From JALRBM01 sp964477195 (GTDB lineage: Bacteria; Patescibacteriota; Saccharimonadia; Saccharimonadales; Saccharimonadaceae): a stretch of 64,000 nucleotides of DNA. The stretch lies in NCBI GenBank assembly GCA_964477195.1, contig CAYZCX010000001.1, positions 58,923-122,922 on the forward strand, read 5' to 3'. A model generated the notes under the pieces. The model saw nothing but the letters and a program-made list of their open reading frames with translations. It ran no database searches and had not been told where the DNA came from. Position 1 is the stretch's first letter. The number at the start of each line of letters is the position of its first letter. A program made the position numbers and the translations under genes. Below, one piece after another: positions 34,876-43,460 of the stretch.

Positions 34876-35501
34876 TAGATTTCAAGTGAGTCGATTCGTT
34901 GGTAAATTATATCGTGGGTATTTGCAACTTGGCTGAGCATGGTATCGGTGATTTCTTTTCCCTCCGAGGAAAGAATTTTGTCATGAGTAGGAAATGCAAG
35001 TCGTGGCCTTATGAGCGTCAAGAAATCCATAGCCTCGCCTATCTTCAGCCACGGGGCGGCAACAGGAAGTGCAAGGGTATCGACTGGTGTATGTGTGAGG
35101 GTCAAAGAATCTCCTGGGTAGTAGAGAAGCTCGTTGATGAGAACACCGAGATTCGAGACAGTGGGCATGGTGTCGTGAATCACAGCATGGCGCCCACCGT
35201 GAAATTCTAGCCGGAAGGGCCCTGTCTCGACGACATCGCCGGTAGTGACAGTATGTGAGGCGAGTGTTTCGAGCTTAGAGGTGACAGATTCAGGCCCAAA
35301 AATAACAGCTTCGGGATTTTTATCGATGATGCTGACAAGTTGTTCTTTGTCCATGTGATCGAAGTGTTCATGAGTCACGACAACGGCAACGACATTGTCT
35401 GGAGCTATGAAATCTGTTGCAAGCTCTCCGGGGTCGACAACAAGCAATTGGTCGTCTTTTTCAACGGTGAAACAAGCATGTTCATATTTAACGATATTCA
35501 T
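34875..35501 (-). CDS. MBL-fold metal-dependent hydrolase (UlaG-like)
   Basis: The 208-residue protein has the metallo-beta-lactamase motif THEHFDHMD (residues about 43-51) plus a GRHAVIHD and an FPTHDK segment with later metal-binding histidines. It resembles the UlaG/L-ascorbate-6-phosphate lactonase-like group, whose members are often of unknown function. Its ATG overlaps the msrA stop codon (ATGA) and its stop overlaps the alkA start (TAATG), so the three genes form a tight operon. Confidence 0.83.
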   Translation of the reverse strand: MNIVKYEHACFTVEKDDQLLVVDPGELATDFIAPDNVVAVVVTHEHFDHMDKEQLVSIIDKNPEAVIFGPESVTSKLETLASHTVTTGDVVETGPFRLEFHGGRHAVIHDTMPTVSNLGVLINELLYYPGDSLTLTHTPVDTLALPVAAPWLKIGEAMDFLTLIRPRLAFPTHDKILSSEGKEITDTMLSQVANTHDIIYQRIDSLEI

Positions 35502-36031
35502 AGATCCTCCTTAAACCATTTTGCGTGAGCTTGACGTGCCTTTACGAGTTTGGGCGCTATGACGATGGAACAATATCCGGCTGCAGGATTTTTGTTGAAA
35601 TAATCTTGGTGTTCTGGCTCTGCGGGGTAAAATATATCGAGTTTTTCAATCTCGGTCACTATAGGATCTTCCCAAAGTTTTTGAGCTTCCTCAAGAGCAC
35701 CCGTGAACGCCTCGAGCTGCGCATCATCTTTGTAGAGCATAATGGAGCGATATTGTGAGCCGACATCTGGACCTTGCCGGTTGAGCGTGGTGGGATCGTG
35801 AATGGTGAAGAAGATAGCCAGGATTGTCTCGGCGGGAATAATCGATTCGTCAAAGGTTACTCGTACTACCTCGGCGTGGCCAGTTTGTCCACTCGCGACA
35901 TCGTAATAGTTTGGTGCTGTGGTTGTGGTACCGCCGGCATAGCCACTAACGACTTCTGTGACACCTTGGATGCGACGATACACGGCGTCGATACACCAAA
36001 AACATCCGCCTCCGAGTACATATGTTGTCAT
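35498..36031 (-). CDS. msrA: Peptide-methionine (S)-S-oxide reductase
   Basis: The 177-residue protein starts MTTYVLGGGCFWCIDAVYR, the MsrA active-site motif GCFWC, and has GYAGG, TGHAEVVRVTFD and the YRSIMLY segments. It repairs oxidised methionine. The frame is open for another 400 bases upstream, but a TATAAT box (36038-36043 on the minus strand) six bases before the ATG fixes the start. No MsrB is fused or adjacent. It heads the operon with the MBL hydrolase and alkA. Confidence 0.94.
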   Translation of the reverse strand: MTTYVLGGGCFWCIDAVYRRIQGVTEVVSGYAGGTTTTAPNYYDVASGQTGHAEVVRVTFDESIIPAETILAIFFTIHDPTTLNRQGPDVGSQYRSIMLYKDDAQLEAFTGALEEAQKLWEDPIVTEIEKLDIFYPAEPEHQDYFNKNPAAGYCSIVIAPKLVKARQAHAKWFKEDL

Positions 36032-36062
36032 ATCTCTATTATACCCCGTTATAATGAGGAGA
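36032..36062. promoter_or_regulatory. Overlapping divergent promoters msrA / mutY
   Basis: Only 31 bases separate the msrA ATG from the mutY start. They hold two consensus -10 boxes in opposite directions (36038-36043 minus, 36050-36055 plus), 6 bases apart. Each -35 region must lie in the other gene's start, so the two promoters probably exclude each other. Confidence 0.7.
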
Positions 36063-36863
36063 GTGAAAACAAGAGAATTCCAAGAATTACTATGGCAAAA
36101 AGGCCGAGAGCTATATCGCCCGATGCCCTGGCGCGAAGATACCCGAGGGTATTTTGTACTAGTGAGTGAGCTAATGCTGCAGCAGACGCAGGTCGAGCGG
36201 GTGATCCCTAAGTTTGAGGCATTTATCGCTCGATTTCCTGACGAAAAGGCACTTGCCGAGGCTTCTCTCGCTGATGTCCTGACTCTTTGGAATGGCCTGG
36301 GATACAATCGACGGGCGAAGTTTTTGCATGAAGCGGCCAAAATGATTATTGGTGAATACAGTGGTAGGTTTCCTGACACTAAAGAAGCGCTTCTTCGACT
36401 GCCCGGAGTCGGAAACAATACAGCCGGTGCGATTCTCACCTATACATTTAACCAGCCGGAGGTATTTATCGAGACAAATGTGAGGACGGTGTACTTCGAG
36501 CACTTCTTTGGGGCGGGTGAGGTAGTGAGTGATAAAGAATTAGCTCGTATCGTTAAGGAAACGATCGATACAGAACATCCACGAGAGTTTTACTGGGCCA
36601 TTATGGACTACGGGGCATCGCTAAAGAAAAAGGGGGCGGGAAGACTAAAGCAGAGTAAGCACTACAAAAAGCAATCGCCTTTGAAGGGGAGTGTGCGGGA
36701 GGTCCGTGGACACATTGTTCGTCTACTGACCGAGAAGGATATGCCGCTCTTTGAGCTCGAGAATATATTTGACGGTGACGAACGCTTTGACATTGCGCTC
36801 GAAGGATTACTCGGCGATGGTCTTATCGAAAAAACAGGGAATAAGTTGCATTTGACCAAATAG
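36063..36863 (+). CDS. mutY: A/G-specific adenine glycosylase-like protein without the iron-sulfur cluster
   Basis: The 266-residue protein starts with GTG seven bases after TATAAT (an ATG nine bases earlier lies in the -10 box). It has SELMLQQTQV with the catalytic Glu36, and the hairpin LPGVGNNTAGAI. Two departures from E. coli MutY are clear. The Asp138 equivalent is Glu137 (ETNVRTV). The four cysteines of the C-terminal 4Fe-4S cluster are all missing, replaced by a Lys-rich segment and a winged-helix-like tail. The Nudix-like 8-oxoG domain is also absent. It should excise A opposite 8-oxoG if still active. Confidence 0.8.
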   Translation: MKTREFQELLWQKGRELYRPMPWREDTRGYFVLVSELMLQQTQVERVIPKFEAFIARFPDEKALAEASLADVLTLWNGLGYNRRAKFLHEAAKMIIGEYSGRFPDTKEALLRLPGVGNNTAGAILTYTFNQPEVFIETNVRTVYFEHFFGAGEVVSDKELARIVKETIDTEHPREFYWAIMDYGASLKKKGAGRLKQSKHYKKQSPLKGSVREVRGHIVRLLTEKDMPLFELENIFDGDERFDIALEGLLGDGLIEKTGNKLHLTK

Positions 36864-36889
36864 CCGTTCTCGTACCATAATAGAGCGAG

Positions 36890-37426
36890 ATGAAGCGAAT
36901 TTCAGGATTTTTGACTATTGCGAGCGCGCTGTTGCTGTGTCTTTTGGTAGCTCGTGTTCCGGTGTATGCGCAGTCGACTCCTATGACTGAGGCACATATT
37001 CAACAAATTCGTGACAATTGTATCGATGCACAATCGGTCCTGACGCAGCTGCACGCGAGTGATGCGTTGCTGCGGGTAAACCGGGGTCAGCTCTATGAAT
37101 CGATTTCAACCAAGCTTATGGCACCGTTTAACAGCCGCGTCGCATTGAATAAATATGATGGCTCTAAGCTTATTGAGCAGGCTGCTAACTACGAAAAACA
37201 GCTCGATGATTTTCGCTCGAGTTACAAATCGTATGATGAGGCGATGACCAAGGCGCTTCGGATAAACTGTGTCAATGAACCGGTGGCGTTTTATGATAGT
37301 GTTGCCGACGCTCGTACAAAGCGCCAGGCCGTCCATCAAAGTACACTTTTGCTCCAGGAAACAATCCAAAATTATAAGAATCAATTCGAAGTATTTGTCA
37401 CGCAAATTCAAGGAAAAAAACAATGA
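36890..37426 (+). CDS. Secreted helical protein of unknown function
   Basis: The 178-residue protein has a Sec signal peptide (ISGFLTIASALLLCLLVA, cleavage probably after VYA about residue 27) and a mature part of long amphipathic helices that could form a coiled coil. Two cysteines (about 45 and 125) might form a disulfide. A CATAAT box lies eight bases before the ATG. The next gene overlaps by four bases and encodes a small membrane protein, so the pair probably works together at the envelope. No family recognised. Confidence 0.65.
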   Translation: MKRISGFLTIASALLLCLLVARVPVYAQSTPMTEAHIQQIRDNCIDAQSVLTQLHASDALLRVNRGQLYESISTKLMAPFNSRVALNKYDGSKLIEQAANYEKQLDDFRSSYKSYDEAMTKALRINCVNEPVAFYDSVADARTKRQAVHQSTLLLQETIQNYKNQFEVFVTQIQGKKQ

Positions 37427-37797
37427 GCGAAGAGCAGCTAGTCGCGGAAAAAAGTCATTTGAGCAAATGGGAGCAGCATAAATTCTTGCTAATGGTGGGT
37501 TTTTCAATTGTGATTTCGCTGTTTCTGGTGGGCGCAGCATTAGCGCTTTATGCAAATAGTGGCGCAGCGCAGCTCGATCTTAGTCGCCCAGGTTACCAAT
37601 CTGTTCGGCAGCAAGCGGTCAGAAGCGACGACCTCGATAGTTTCCCCTCGACGGGACAGCTTGATCAGCAGGCGATTGATCAATTTAGAAAACTCTACGA
37701 TGAGCGTGCAAAGCAGGCGACAAGTGTCGATAGCTTTGGCGGTGGGGTGATGAGCGATGATGCTCTCTCTATAAGCGCACCTACCGAAAGCCAGTAG
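37423..37797 (+). CDS. Small single-pass membrane protein, partner of the 36890 gene
   Basis: The 124-residue protein has a charged N-terminal tail, one membrane helix (about residues 25-47) and a polar, Gln/Ser/Asp-rich external part. It overlaps the upstream gene by ATGA, so translation is coupled. No known domain; it may anchor or present the secreted helical protein. Confidence 0.6.
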   Translation: MSEEQLVAEKSHLSKWEQHKFLLMVGFSIVISLFLVGAALALYANSGAAQLDLSRPGYQSVRQQAVRSDDLDSFPSTGQLDQQAIDQFRKLYDERAKQATSVDSFGGGVMSDDALSISAPTESQ

Positions 37798-37804
37798 GGG
37801 AGGG

Positions 37805-38653
37805 CTATTTCTTCTTTTTGGCTGGGGCAGGGGACTTACCGCTCAGTGCAATCCCCTTCTCTTCAAATTCAGAAAGTAGCCTCCGACGCATCTCGGAAGT
37901 AACTGACCATTGATCGGACGGAGAAGTTTTTCCAGCTATTGTAATTGTGACACCATCTGAAGAAAATTCGCCGATTGACGAAAATGCCGGCGGCTCCAAA
38001 ATCTTGCTTTTCCACTTCTCGTTACTTGCTAGTTTCTTGCCGCTTTCATTGATGATGGCAATAATCTCGTCGAGATCATGTGATGGATGGACGGTAATTG
38101 TAAAACGGGCCATGCTGTACCCCATTGTTTTATTTATAACATGCTGGACGATCCCATTTGGGAAATAATGAACGTTTCCGTCTGCGTCGCGCAGCACGGT
38201 AGAACGCGCTCCGATATGCTCAACTGTACCGGTGGCTCCATCGATTTCGATGATATCCCCCACGCGATATTGGTTTTCGGAAATGATAAAAATACCTGAA
38301 ATGAAATCTTTAACCAGCGACTGGGCGCCAAATCCAAACGCTACACCGATGATCCCTGCGCTGGCAAAAAGTGGTGCAAGGCTGACCCCGGGAAATACTT
38401 TACTAAAGAGGATGAGTGTGCCGATTGTGATAACTAGCACACGCCAAGTATTGTGAAATAATTCCGATAATGTTTTTTGCCGCTTCTCGATATCTTTGTA
38501 GTGCCAATCATGGCGTCTCATGCTGGCGGCGACGGCACCATGGACGATTCGGCTGAGGACCGTTTTTCCTAAATAGTAAAAAGCGACCGTGACAACAAAG
38601 ACTATCAGAACATCTGTGACGTTTTGTATTGTCCAATTTATGACGCTGTCCAT
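37805..38653 (-). CDS. MscS-family mechanosensitive ion channel
   Basis: The 282-residue protein has three membrane helices followed by the MscS pore and beta domain: ASAGIIGVAFGFGAQSLVKDFISG (pore helix region, shortened list: FGFGAQSLVKD), then IIEIDGATGTVEHIGARSTVLRD. It opens under membrane tension to release solutes. The frame continues upstream to 38746, but a TATACT box (38661-38666 minus) lies seven bases before the ATG at 38653, so that start is preferred. The Lys-rich C-terminus is cytosolic. Confidence 0.9.
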   Translation of the reverse strand: MDSVINWTIQNVTDVLIVFVVTVAFYYLGKTVLSRIVHGAVAASMRRHDWHYKDIEKRQKTLSELFHNTWRVLVITIGTLILFSKVFPGVSLAPLFASAGIIGVAFGFGAQSLVKDFISGIFIISENQYRVGDIIEIDGATGTVEHIGARSTVLRDADGNVHYFPNGIVQHVINKTMGYSMARFTITVHPSHDLDEIIAIINESGKKLASNEKWKSKILEPPAFSSIGEFSSDGVTITIAGKTSPSDQWSVTSEMRRRLLSEFEEKGIALSGKSPAPAKKKK

Positions 38654-38702
38654 ATCTGGTAGTATAGCATGACGGATGATAAAATAAATCGTACCGTACG
38701 CT

Positions 38703-39353
38703 ATGAAACTTGATCCACAGAACTTCATTATCACTAGAAAACGCAAAAAGTATAAGTTTGCCCTTTTTCATAATTCACCGCTTTGTTTTGAGTATGAACA
38801 GTGGCCAAAGACGGAGAAAATCGATGTCTTAGAGGTAGGCGCGGGAACTGGACTTTTCAGTGTGGCATTGGTCGAAAAAGATGACACGAAACAATACCTG
38901 GCGGTTGACGTAAAGGCCGATCGTCTGCAAAAAGGGGCTCGACAGGCAGAATTATCCGGCCTATCTCATCTTCGATTTTTGCGGGCACGAGTGGATCAAT
39001 TGGATGAGTACCTTGTCCCCCATTCGCTCACTTCAATTTGGATCACATTCCCCGATCCATTTCCGCGCGAAAGAAGTGCCAAACATCGTTTGACCCATGC
39101 CCGCTTTTTAGAGCAATACAAAAAATGGTTGAATCCTGATGGAGCGCTATATTTTAAGACGGACGCTCATCAACTTTTTGACTGGAGTTTGGAAGAGTTA
39201 GTTCGGAATGGGTGGCAATTACAAGAATTATCTTTTGACCTTCATGAGTCTAAATTTCCCGATTATTACAAAATCAAGACAACATACGAGAGTCGATATA
39301 TAGGTGAGGGCAAGTCGATCGGATTCGTAAAAGCACTTCCGCCTAAACAGTAA
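38703..39353 (+). CDS. trmB: tRNA (guanine-N7-)-methyltransferase
   Basis: The 216-residue protein is a Rossmann methylase with the SAM motif VLEVGAGTGLFS (about residues 41-52), AVDVKADR and the TrmB-specific ITFPDPFPRERSAKHRL, where the Asp-Pro pair and the following Arg/His contact the base and tRNA. It makes m7G46 in tRNA variable loops. Length is typical. It overlaps the end of the convergent murC by 11 bases. Confidence 0.92.
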   Translation: MKLDPQNFIITRKRKKYKFALFHNSPLCFEYEQWPKTEKIDVLEVGAGTGLFSVALVEKDDTKQYLAVDVKADRLQKGARQAELSGLSHLRFLRARVDQLDEYLVPHSLTSIWITFPDPFPRERSAKHRLTHARFLEQYKKWLNPDGALYFKTDAHQLFDWSLEELVRNGWQLQELSFDLHESKFPDYYKIKTTYESRYIGEGKSIGFVKALPPKQ

Positions 39354-40596
39354 GCTGGGTTCGCACCCAAGAATCAATTGTACCCGCACCCATGACCAGA
39401 ACAAGTTTATCTGCTGCCTGGGCTGCTTCTATAGCTTGCCATAGTTCGTCGTTAAGATCGGCGGTATGAATAGAGGACTTGTTGGTGACATCCGCGGTGA
39501 GCTCTTGTGGCGTGAGAATAGGAAGGGCGGGGTCTTCGCGTGAGAGGTAAGTAGGAAGCCAATAAACTTCTTCTGCCAACTCAAAACAATCTGTATAGTC
39601 AGCTCGTATTTCGTGCTGTCGGACATTTTGGTGGGGCTGATACACCAGTACAACGTGATCAGAAAGTTCACGAGCAAGTTGGAGTGTGGCGGCAATTTCC
39701 TTTGGATGATGGCCGTAGTCGCTGTAGAGATTTTGGGTGAGTTGCTCAAACCGGCGGCTCGTGCCAGGGAATTGCTCCATTATTTTTTGTACGTCTCCCC
39801 TACTCTCGATTTGCAGGTACTCAAGCGCTTTCAGGACGAGTGTGGCGTTGCGTCGGTTGTGTGCACCGGCAAGCTGAAGGTCACGTACTTCACTACTTTG
39901 GAGCACCCAAGAACTTGGGGCGGATGCTGCAATATCGTGATCGTCCGTCCGCCACATAATAGTGTGGTGAGACTGAGAAACGAATTGTCTAAAAGCCGCT
40001 AGGTAATCTGCTTCAGTAGGATAGGTGTCGGGATGGTCGTAATCAATTGATGTCACGAGTGAAAGATAAGGGGAGAAATGAAGGAAGTTTTTGTCAAACT
40101 CATCACACTCGTAAATGAAAAATTCACTGCCGGGAAGATATTTGCCGCTCGGACCAAAGCTGAGTGATGCTCCCACAGAATAGCTGACGGATATACCGAG
40201 TTGCTGCATGGTCCATACCATCATACCGGTGGTTGTGGTCTTGCCATGAGTTCCTGCAACAGCGATGAGCTTGAGATTTTTTTCCTGGATAAGACGTGCG
40301 AGTAATTCATCACGTTTGGCGGTTTTTATACCAAGCTCGTGTGCTTTTACAAGCTCTGGGTGGTGTGGTGGTAAGGCGGATGTGTGGACAAACCAGTCGA
40401 TCGGTGCCGCTGCGTGGCATGCTTCGAGGAATGCGCCGTCTTGAACAAGAGAGATGCCCACGCCACGACCCTGCAAGGCATGGACAAGTGGAGATTCTTG
40501 AAGGTCAGATCCCTGGATCGTATACCCAGCATCAATCGCAATCTCTGCCAGCGGCCCGATGCCCACCCCTCCAATACCAGAGAAATAGATATTCAT
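39343..40596 (-). CDS. murC: UDP-N-acetylmuramate--L-alanine ligase
   Basis: The 417-residue protein has the MurC N-terminal Rossmann motif FSGIGGVGIGPLAEIA, the Mur ligase ATP loop VAGTHGKTTTTGMM (about residues 115-128), the central DEFDKNFLHF segment and C-terminal DYGHHPKEI. It adds the first amino acid of the peptidoglycan stem. It is short by about 30 residues compared with E. coli MurC. TATACT (40603-40608 minus) lies six bases before the ATG. Its presence shows that the cell makes peptidoglycan. Confidence 0.94.
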   Translation of the reverse strand: MNIYFSGIGGVGIGPLAEIAIDAGYTIQGSDLQESPLVHALQGRGVGISLVQDGAFLEACHAAAPIDWFVHTSALPPHHPELVKAHELGIKTAKRDELLARLIQEKNLKLIAVAGTHGKTTTTGMMVWTMQQLGISVSYSVGASLSFGPSGKYLPGSEFFIYECDEFDKNFLHFSPYLSLVTSIDYDHPDTYPTEADYLAAFRQFVSQSHHTIMWRTDDHDIAASAPSSWVLQSSEVRDLQLAGAHNRRNATLVLKALEYLQIESRGDVQKIMEQFPGTSRRFEQLTQNLYSDYGHHPKEIAATLQLARELSDHVVLVYQPHQNVRQHEIRADYTDCFELAEEVYWLPTYLSREDPALPILTPQELTADVTNKSSIHTADLNDELWQAIEAAQAADKLVLVMGAGTIDSWVRTQLTV

Positions 40597-40672
40597 ACTA
40601 CGAGTATACCACTTGTCCTTAAGAGGCTTCTCGTGATGTAATAGAGAGGGTTCAATAGGGCTAAAAATAAAT

Positions 40673-41887
40673 ATGATAAGACAACTACTCCATCGATTTT
40701 TCCTGCGTCGTCATTTTTGGCGATATGCAACATTTTCTGAAGTAGCCGAAATTTACGCCTCGAGAACGTTACGGCTGATGGCGATCAGTATGTCCATGGT
40801 ATTTATGGCCATATTTCTTTATCAAAATGGCTATTCGATCCAGTTTATCGCTGCCTATGGAGTATGTTTTTCTGTATTCAAAGGAATTATCGCACTGCCT
40901 GCAGCAAAGTATACGGCGCTATTCGGTCCGAAACATGGTATATTGTTGTCGAATTTACTTTATATACCCTCGATGGTTTTGTTTGCATTTGTGCCACAAC
41001 TTGGCTTGCCTGCACTAGTGGCGACAGGATTTCTTCAGGGTATTTCGCTGACACTTTATGATATCTGTCATCTTACGGATTTTTCCAAAGTAAAGAGTCC
41101 TGAGCATGCTGGTAAGGAAATCGCTTTTATGAATATTTTCGAAAAGATCTCGACAGGGCTTAGCCCGCTCATAGGTGGGGCTATCGCCCTTGTATTTGGC
41201 CCGCAGGCTACCATGTATGCTGCAGCGCTATTATTTACATTGGCGACGCTTCCCCTCTTTAAGACAGGTGAGCCCGTTCCGACACGTCAAAAACTTGTAT
41301 TTCGGGGATTCCCATGGCGAACAGTCTGGCGAACATTTATTGCTGAATCTGCCGTAGGGTTTGATTCGGTGGCCTCGAGTACGGTGTGGCTTTTACTTGT
41401 TGCGTTGACAGTATTGGGGATCTCGGGGAATAAGGTGTACGTCGAGCTCGGTGCCCTTATTTCGGTAGTACTGTTGGCAGCGCTCGCATCATCGTATGCC
41501 TACGGCGCGCTGATTGATCGACGAAAGGGCGGAGAATTACTCAAGATAATGGTGGTGGTCAATGCGTTTCTTCACCTGACCCGACCCTATGCCCAAACTC
41601 CCGTATCCGTTGCACTTATAAATGCGACCAACGAGGTGGCGACGACCGGATATGCGATGTCATTTGTACGAGGTATCTTTGATACCGCGGATCTATCCGG
41701 CCACCGCGTGACATATATTGGATTGATAGAGATCGCACTGAATATCGGGATGGCGGCTGCGGCTGGATTGTTCCTCTTTTTTGTCAGTTTTTGGGAGCCG
41801 ACACTGGGCCTAAGATTATTCTTTTTTGTCGCGGCACCGCTGACACTTTTGATCGCAACACCAAAGTTTCGTCTCTACCGAAAATAG
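40673..41887 (+). CDS. MFS-type membrane transporter
   Basis: The 404-residue protein has about 12 hydrophobic helices and a two-halves arrangement typical of major facilitator proteins, with a basic N-terminal tail (LLHRFFLRRHFWR). No subfamily motif is clear enough to name a substrate. It is followed after 45 bases by a membrane protein gene. Confidence 0.75.
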   Translation: MIRQLLHRFFLRRHFWRYATFSEVAEIYASRTLRLMAISMSMVFMAIFLYQNGYSIQFIAAYGVCFSVFKGIIALPAAKYTALFGPKHGILLSNLLYIPSMVLFAFVPQLGLPALVATGFLQGISLTLYDICHLTDFSKVKSPEHAGKEIAFMNIFEKISTGLSPLIGGAIALVFGPQATMYAAALLFTLATLPLFKTGEPVPTRQKLVFRGFPWRTVWRTFIAESAVGFDSVASSTVWLLLVALTVLGISGNKVYVELGALISVVLLAALASSYAYGALIDRRKGGELLKIMVVVNAFLHLTRPYAQTPVSVALINATNEVATTGYAMSFVRGIFDTADLSGHRVTYIGLIEIALNIGMAAAAGLFLFFVSFWEPTLGLRLFFFVAAPLTLLIATPKFRLYRK

Positions 41888-41932
41888 GTGCCATGCTACA
41901 ATAAAAGAAGCGTCGGAGTGGGGTATTTTTAG

Positions 41933-42562
41933 GTGGCTGATAAGAAGCGAGTAAAGAAAAGTATTCGGCAGTTGCAGCGGGTGAAAACCTGGCAACTTTT
42001 GATTTTGCTTATTTTAGTGGCGTTTGTTGCCGCTACATTTCTTCGGCTGAACAATATAGGTATGATACAGCGGCGCGATGCAGTGCTTGCAGCCGACAAA
42101 ACAGGCAATACAGAGACGATTCTCAGCAGACTCTACGAACTTCAGCGGTATTCTGCTATGCATATGAATAGCGATACGGGGCCTTTTTATCTCGAGCAGC
42201 AATATCGGCGTGATGCTCAGAAGGCCGTCGATGCTGCAAAAGATGACAATAATCCCAATGGAAACATCAATGTCAAAGCCGAGGCTGTCTGTCGACCTCA
42301 GTATACTGTGTGGTCTCCGGCCTACGTGCAGTGCTTTACTGACGAACTTTCCAAGTATCCACCGTCGCCAGACCCAACACAAAATGTTGCTTTGCCGAGC
42401 CCTACGCTTTATCGTCACGATTTCATTAGTCCATTGTGGTCGCCAGATTTTGCCGGATGGGCAATCATGGTTTGCATCGTCATTTTACTGATGATACTTG
42501 CCCGACTTATCAGTCTTGGTATCTTACGATTACTACTTAAAAAACATTACAGAGGTATTTAA
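41933..42562 (+). CDS. Two-helix membrane protein with extracytoplasmic domain
   Basis: The 209-residue protein starts with GTG, has a basic tail, a membrane helix (about residues 22-40), a polar domain of about 125 residues with two cysteines (about 119 and 131), and a second helix near the C-terminus (about 180-200). The outside domain contains YFL-type helices but no motif I know. TACAAT lies 35 bases upstream. Function unknown; an envelope role is an inference from topology. Confidence 0.6.
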   Translation: MADKKRVKKSIRQLQRVKTWQLLILLILVAFVAATFLRLNNIGMIQRRDAVLAADKTGNTETILSRLYELQRYSAMHMNSDTGPFYLEQQYRRDAQKAVDAAKDDNNPNGNINVKAEAVCRPQYTVWSPAYVQCFTDELSKYPPSPDPTQNVALPSPTLYRHDFISPLWSPDFAGWAIMVCIVILLMILARLISLGILRLLLKKHYRGI

Positions 42563-42565
42563 ATG

Positions 42566-42594
42566 TTGACAGAGGCCGACAGAGGCAGTACGCT
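42566..42594 (+). promoter_or_regulatory. Promoter of the 42630 gene with tandem repeat in the spacer
   Basis: TTGACA (42566-42571) and TACGCT (42589-42594) are 17 bases apart. The 9-base unit GACAGAGGC occurs twice with a 10-base period (42568 and 42578) across the -35 and spacer, a likely regulator site. Confidence 0.55.
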
Positions 42595-42629
42595 TACAGA
42601 GTAAGACGCTAAAGGAGGTATAAGAACTT

Positions 42630-42848
42630 ATGGCTTACAAACACACTAACTCTAAGGGTGTTACCTACTACTTGCACAAAACTGAAGTAACCCTTCGCGG
42701 TGGCAAAAAGCAAACAATTTACTTTTTTGCTAAGGTAGAAAAAAATGCTAAGGGTGAACCAACCGACCTTCCAGAAGACCGTGTTGTTAAGGAAAATCCA
42801 CGCAACGGCTTCCTGACCATTAGCAAGAAGAAAACAGAAGACAACTAG
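42630..42848 (+). CDS. Small basic conserved-type protein of unknown function
   Basis: The 72-residue protein is rich in Lys and Thr, begins MAYKHTNSKGVTYYLHKTEV and appears to form a short beta sheet (VTYYLHK, KQTIYFFAKVE). It resembles small conserved proteins common in Saccharibacteria and some Actinobacteria, but I know no function. A strong AAAGGAGGT ribosome site, a good promoter and a perfect terminator suggest high expression. Confidence 0.75.
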   Translation: MAYKHTNSKGVTYYLHKTEVTLRGGKKQTIYFFAKVEKNAKGEPTDLPEDRVVKENPRNGFLTISKKKTEDN

Positions 42849-42877
42849 TACATTTCTCTATTTTTATAGACAGAATT

Positions 42878-42906
42878 CCCACAGCCAAGCGGTTGTGGGC
42901 TTTTTG
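42878..42906 (+). terminator. Terminator after the 42630 gene
   Basis: CCCACAGCC pairs with GGTTGTGGG over a 4-base loop, followed by CTTTTT. Confidence 0.85.
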
Positions 42907-42958
42907 TGTGCAAAAATAGCCCTTGAAACATAACCATATTTAATGGTACAGTTAAGTC

Positions 42959-43015
42959 AAACAAACAGGTGCTAAATTACCGGCAATGCACGCCCTGTGT
43001 TTTGCCGGTTTTTTG
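42959..43015 (+). ncRNA. Possible short transcript with its own promoter and terminator
   Basis: A TTGAAA box (42923-42928) and TACAGT box (42947-42952), 18 bases apart, lie just after the previous terminator. About 60 bases on, ACCGGCA pairs with TGCCGGT followed by six T. The enclosed transcript would have no reading frame of note, so it may be a small RNA. It could also be a spare promoter for the next gene. Confidence 0.3.
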
Positions 43016-43097
43016 AAACCTGAAGTCTCTTGAATAAATTTAATCTTTTAGAAGTAGTAAAATTAAATGGGGGTTGTTACTTAAAAAGGAGTAGCTC

Positions 43098-43448
43098 ATG
43101 AATGAGCAGCGTTTTGAGCCTGGAAGACCCATCGACCAGAGCGAGATGCTTGTTGTCGAAGGTCTCCATTCCGAGTGGCTCGAGTACTATCCCGAGATTG
43201 CCCAAGTCGCCGAAGGGGAGCCTACCTGGAGCGGGAAGACCTTCGCGGTGTTTCCGGTGAGTGTTCTGCCGCGTAAGGCGCTGGATATGGTCGCGGCGGA
43301 GACACGACCCGAACCCAGGTCACAGGTTAAGAATGTTCCCTATCCTCTTCGAGATGAAAAGGGAAAACTTCAGGCTGTCGTCGTTTACCAGACAGGAGGG
43401 TATACGGCTTACGATGCGTTGTATACGTATCGACTCGACGCTAAGTAA
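43098..43448 (+). CDS. Orphan GC-rich protein of unknown function
   Basis: The 116-residue soluble protein starts after an AAAAAGGAG site. It has no signal or membrane helix and no domain I recognise; the middle is proline-rich (FPVSVLPRK, RPEPRSQ) and the C-terminal third looks like a beta hairpin (LQAVVVYQTGGYTAYD). It heads a three-gene set with the two paralogous genes that follow. Its composition is richer in GC than flanking genes. Confidence 0.65.
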   Translation: MNEQRFEPGRPIDQSEMLVVEGLHSEWLEYYPEIAQVAEGEPTWSGKTFAVFPVSVLPRKALDMVAAETRPEPRSQVKNVPYPLRDEKGKLQAVVVYQTGGYTAYDALYTYRLDAK

Positions 43449-43460
43449 GGGGGTGTGACC

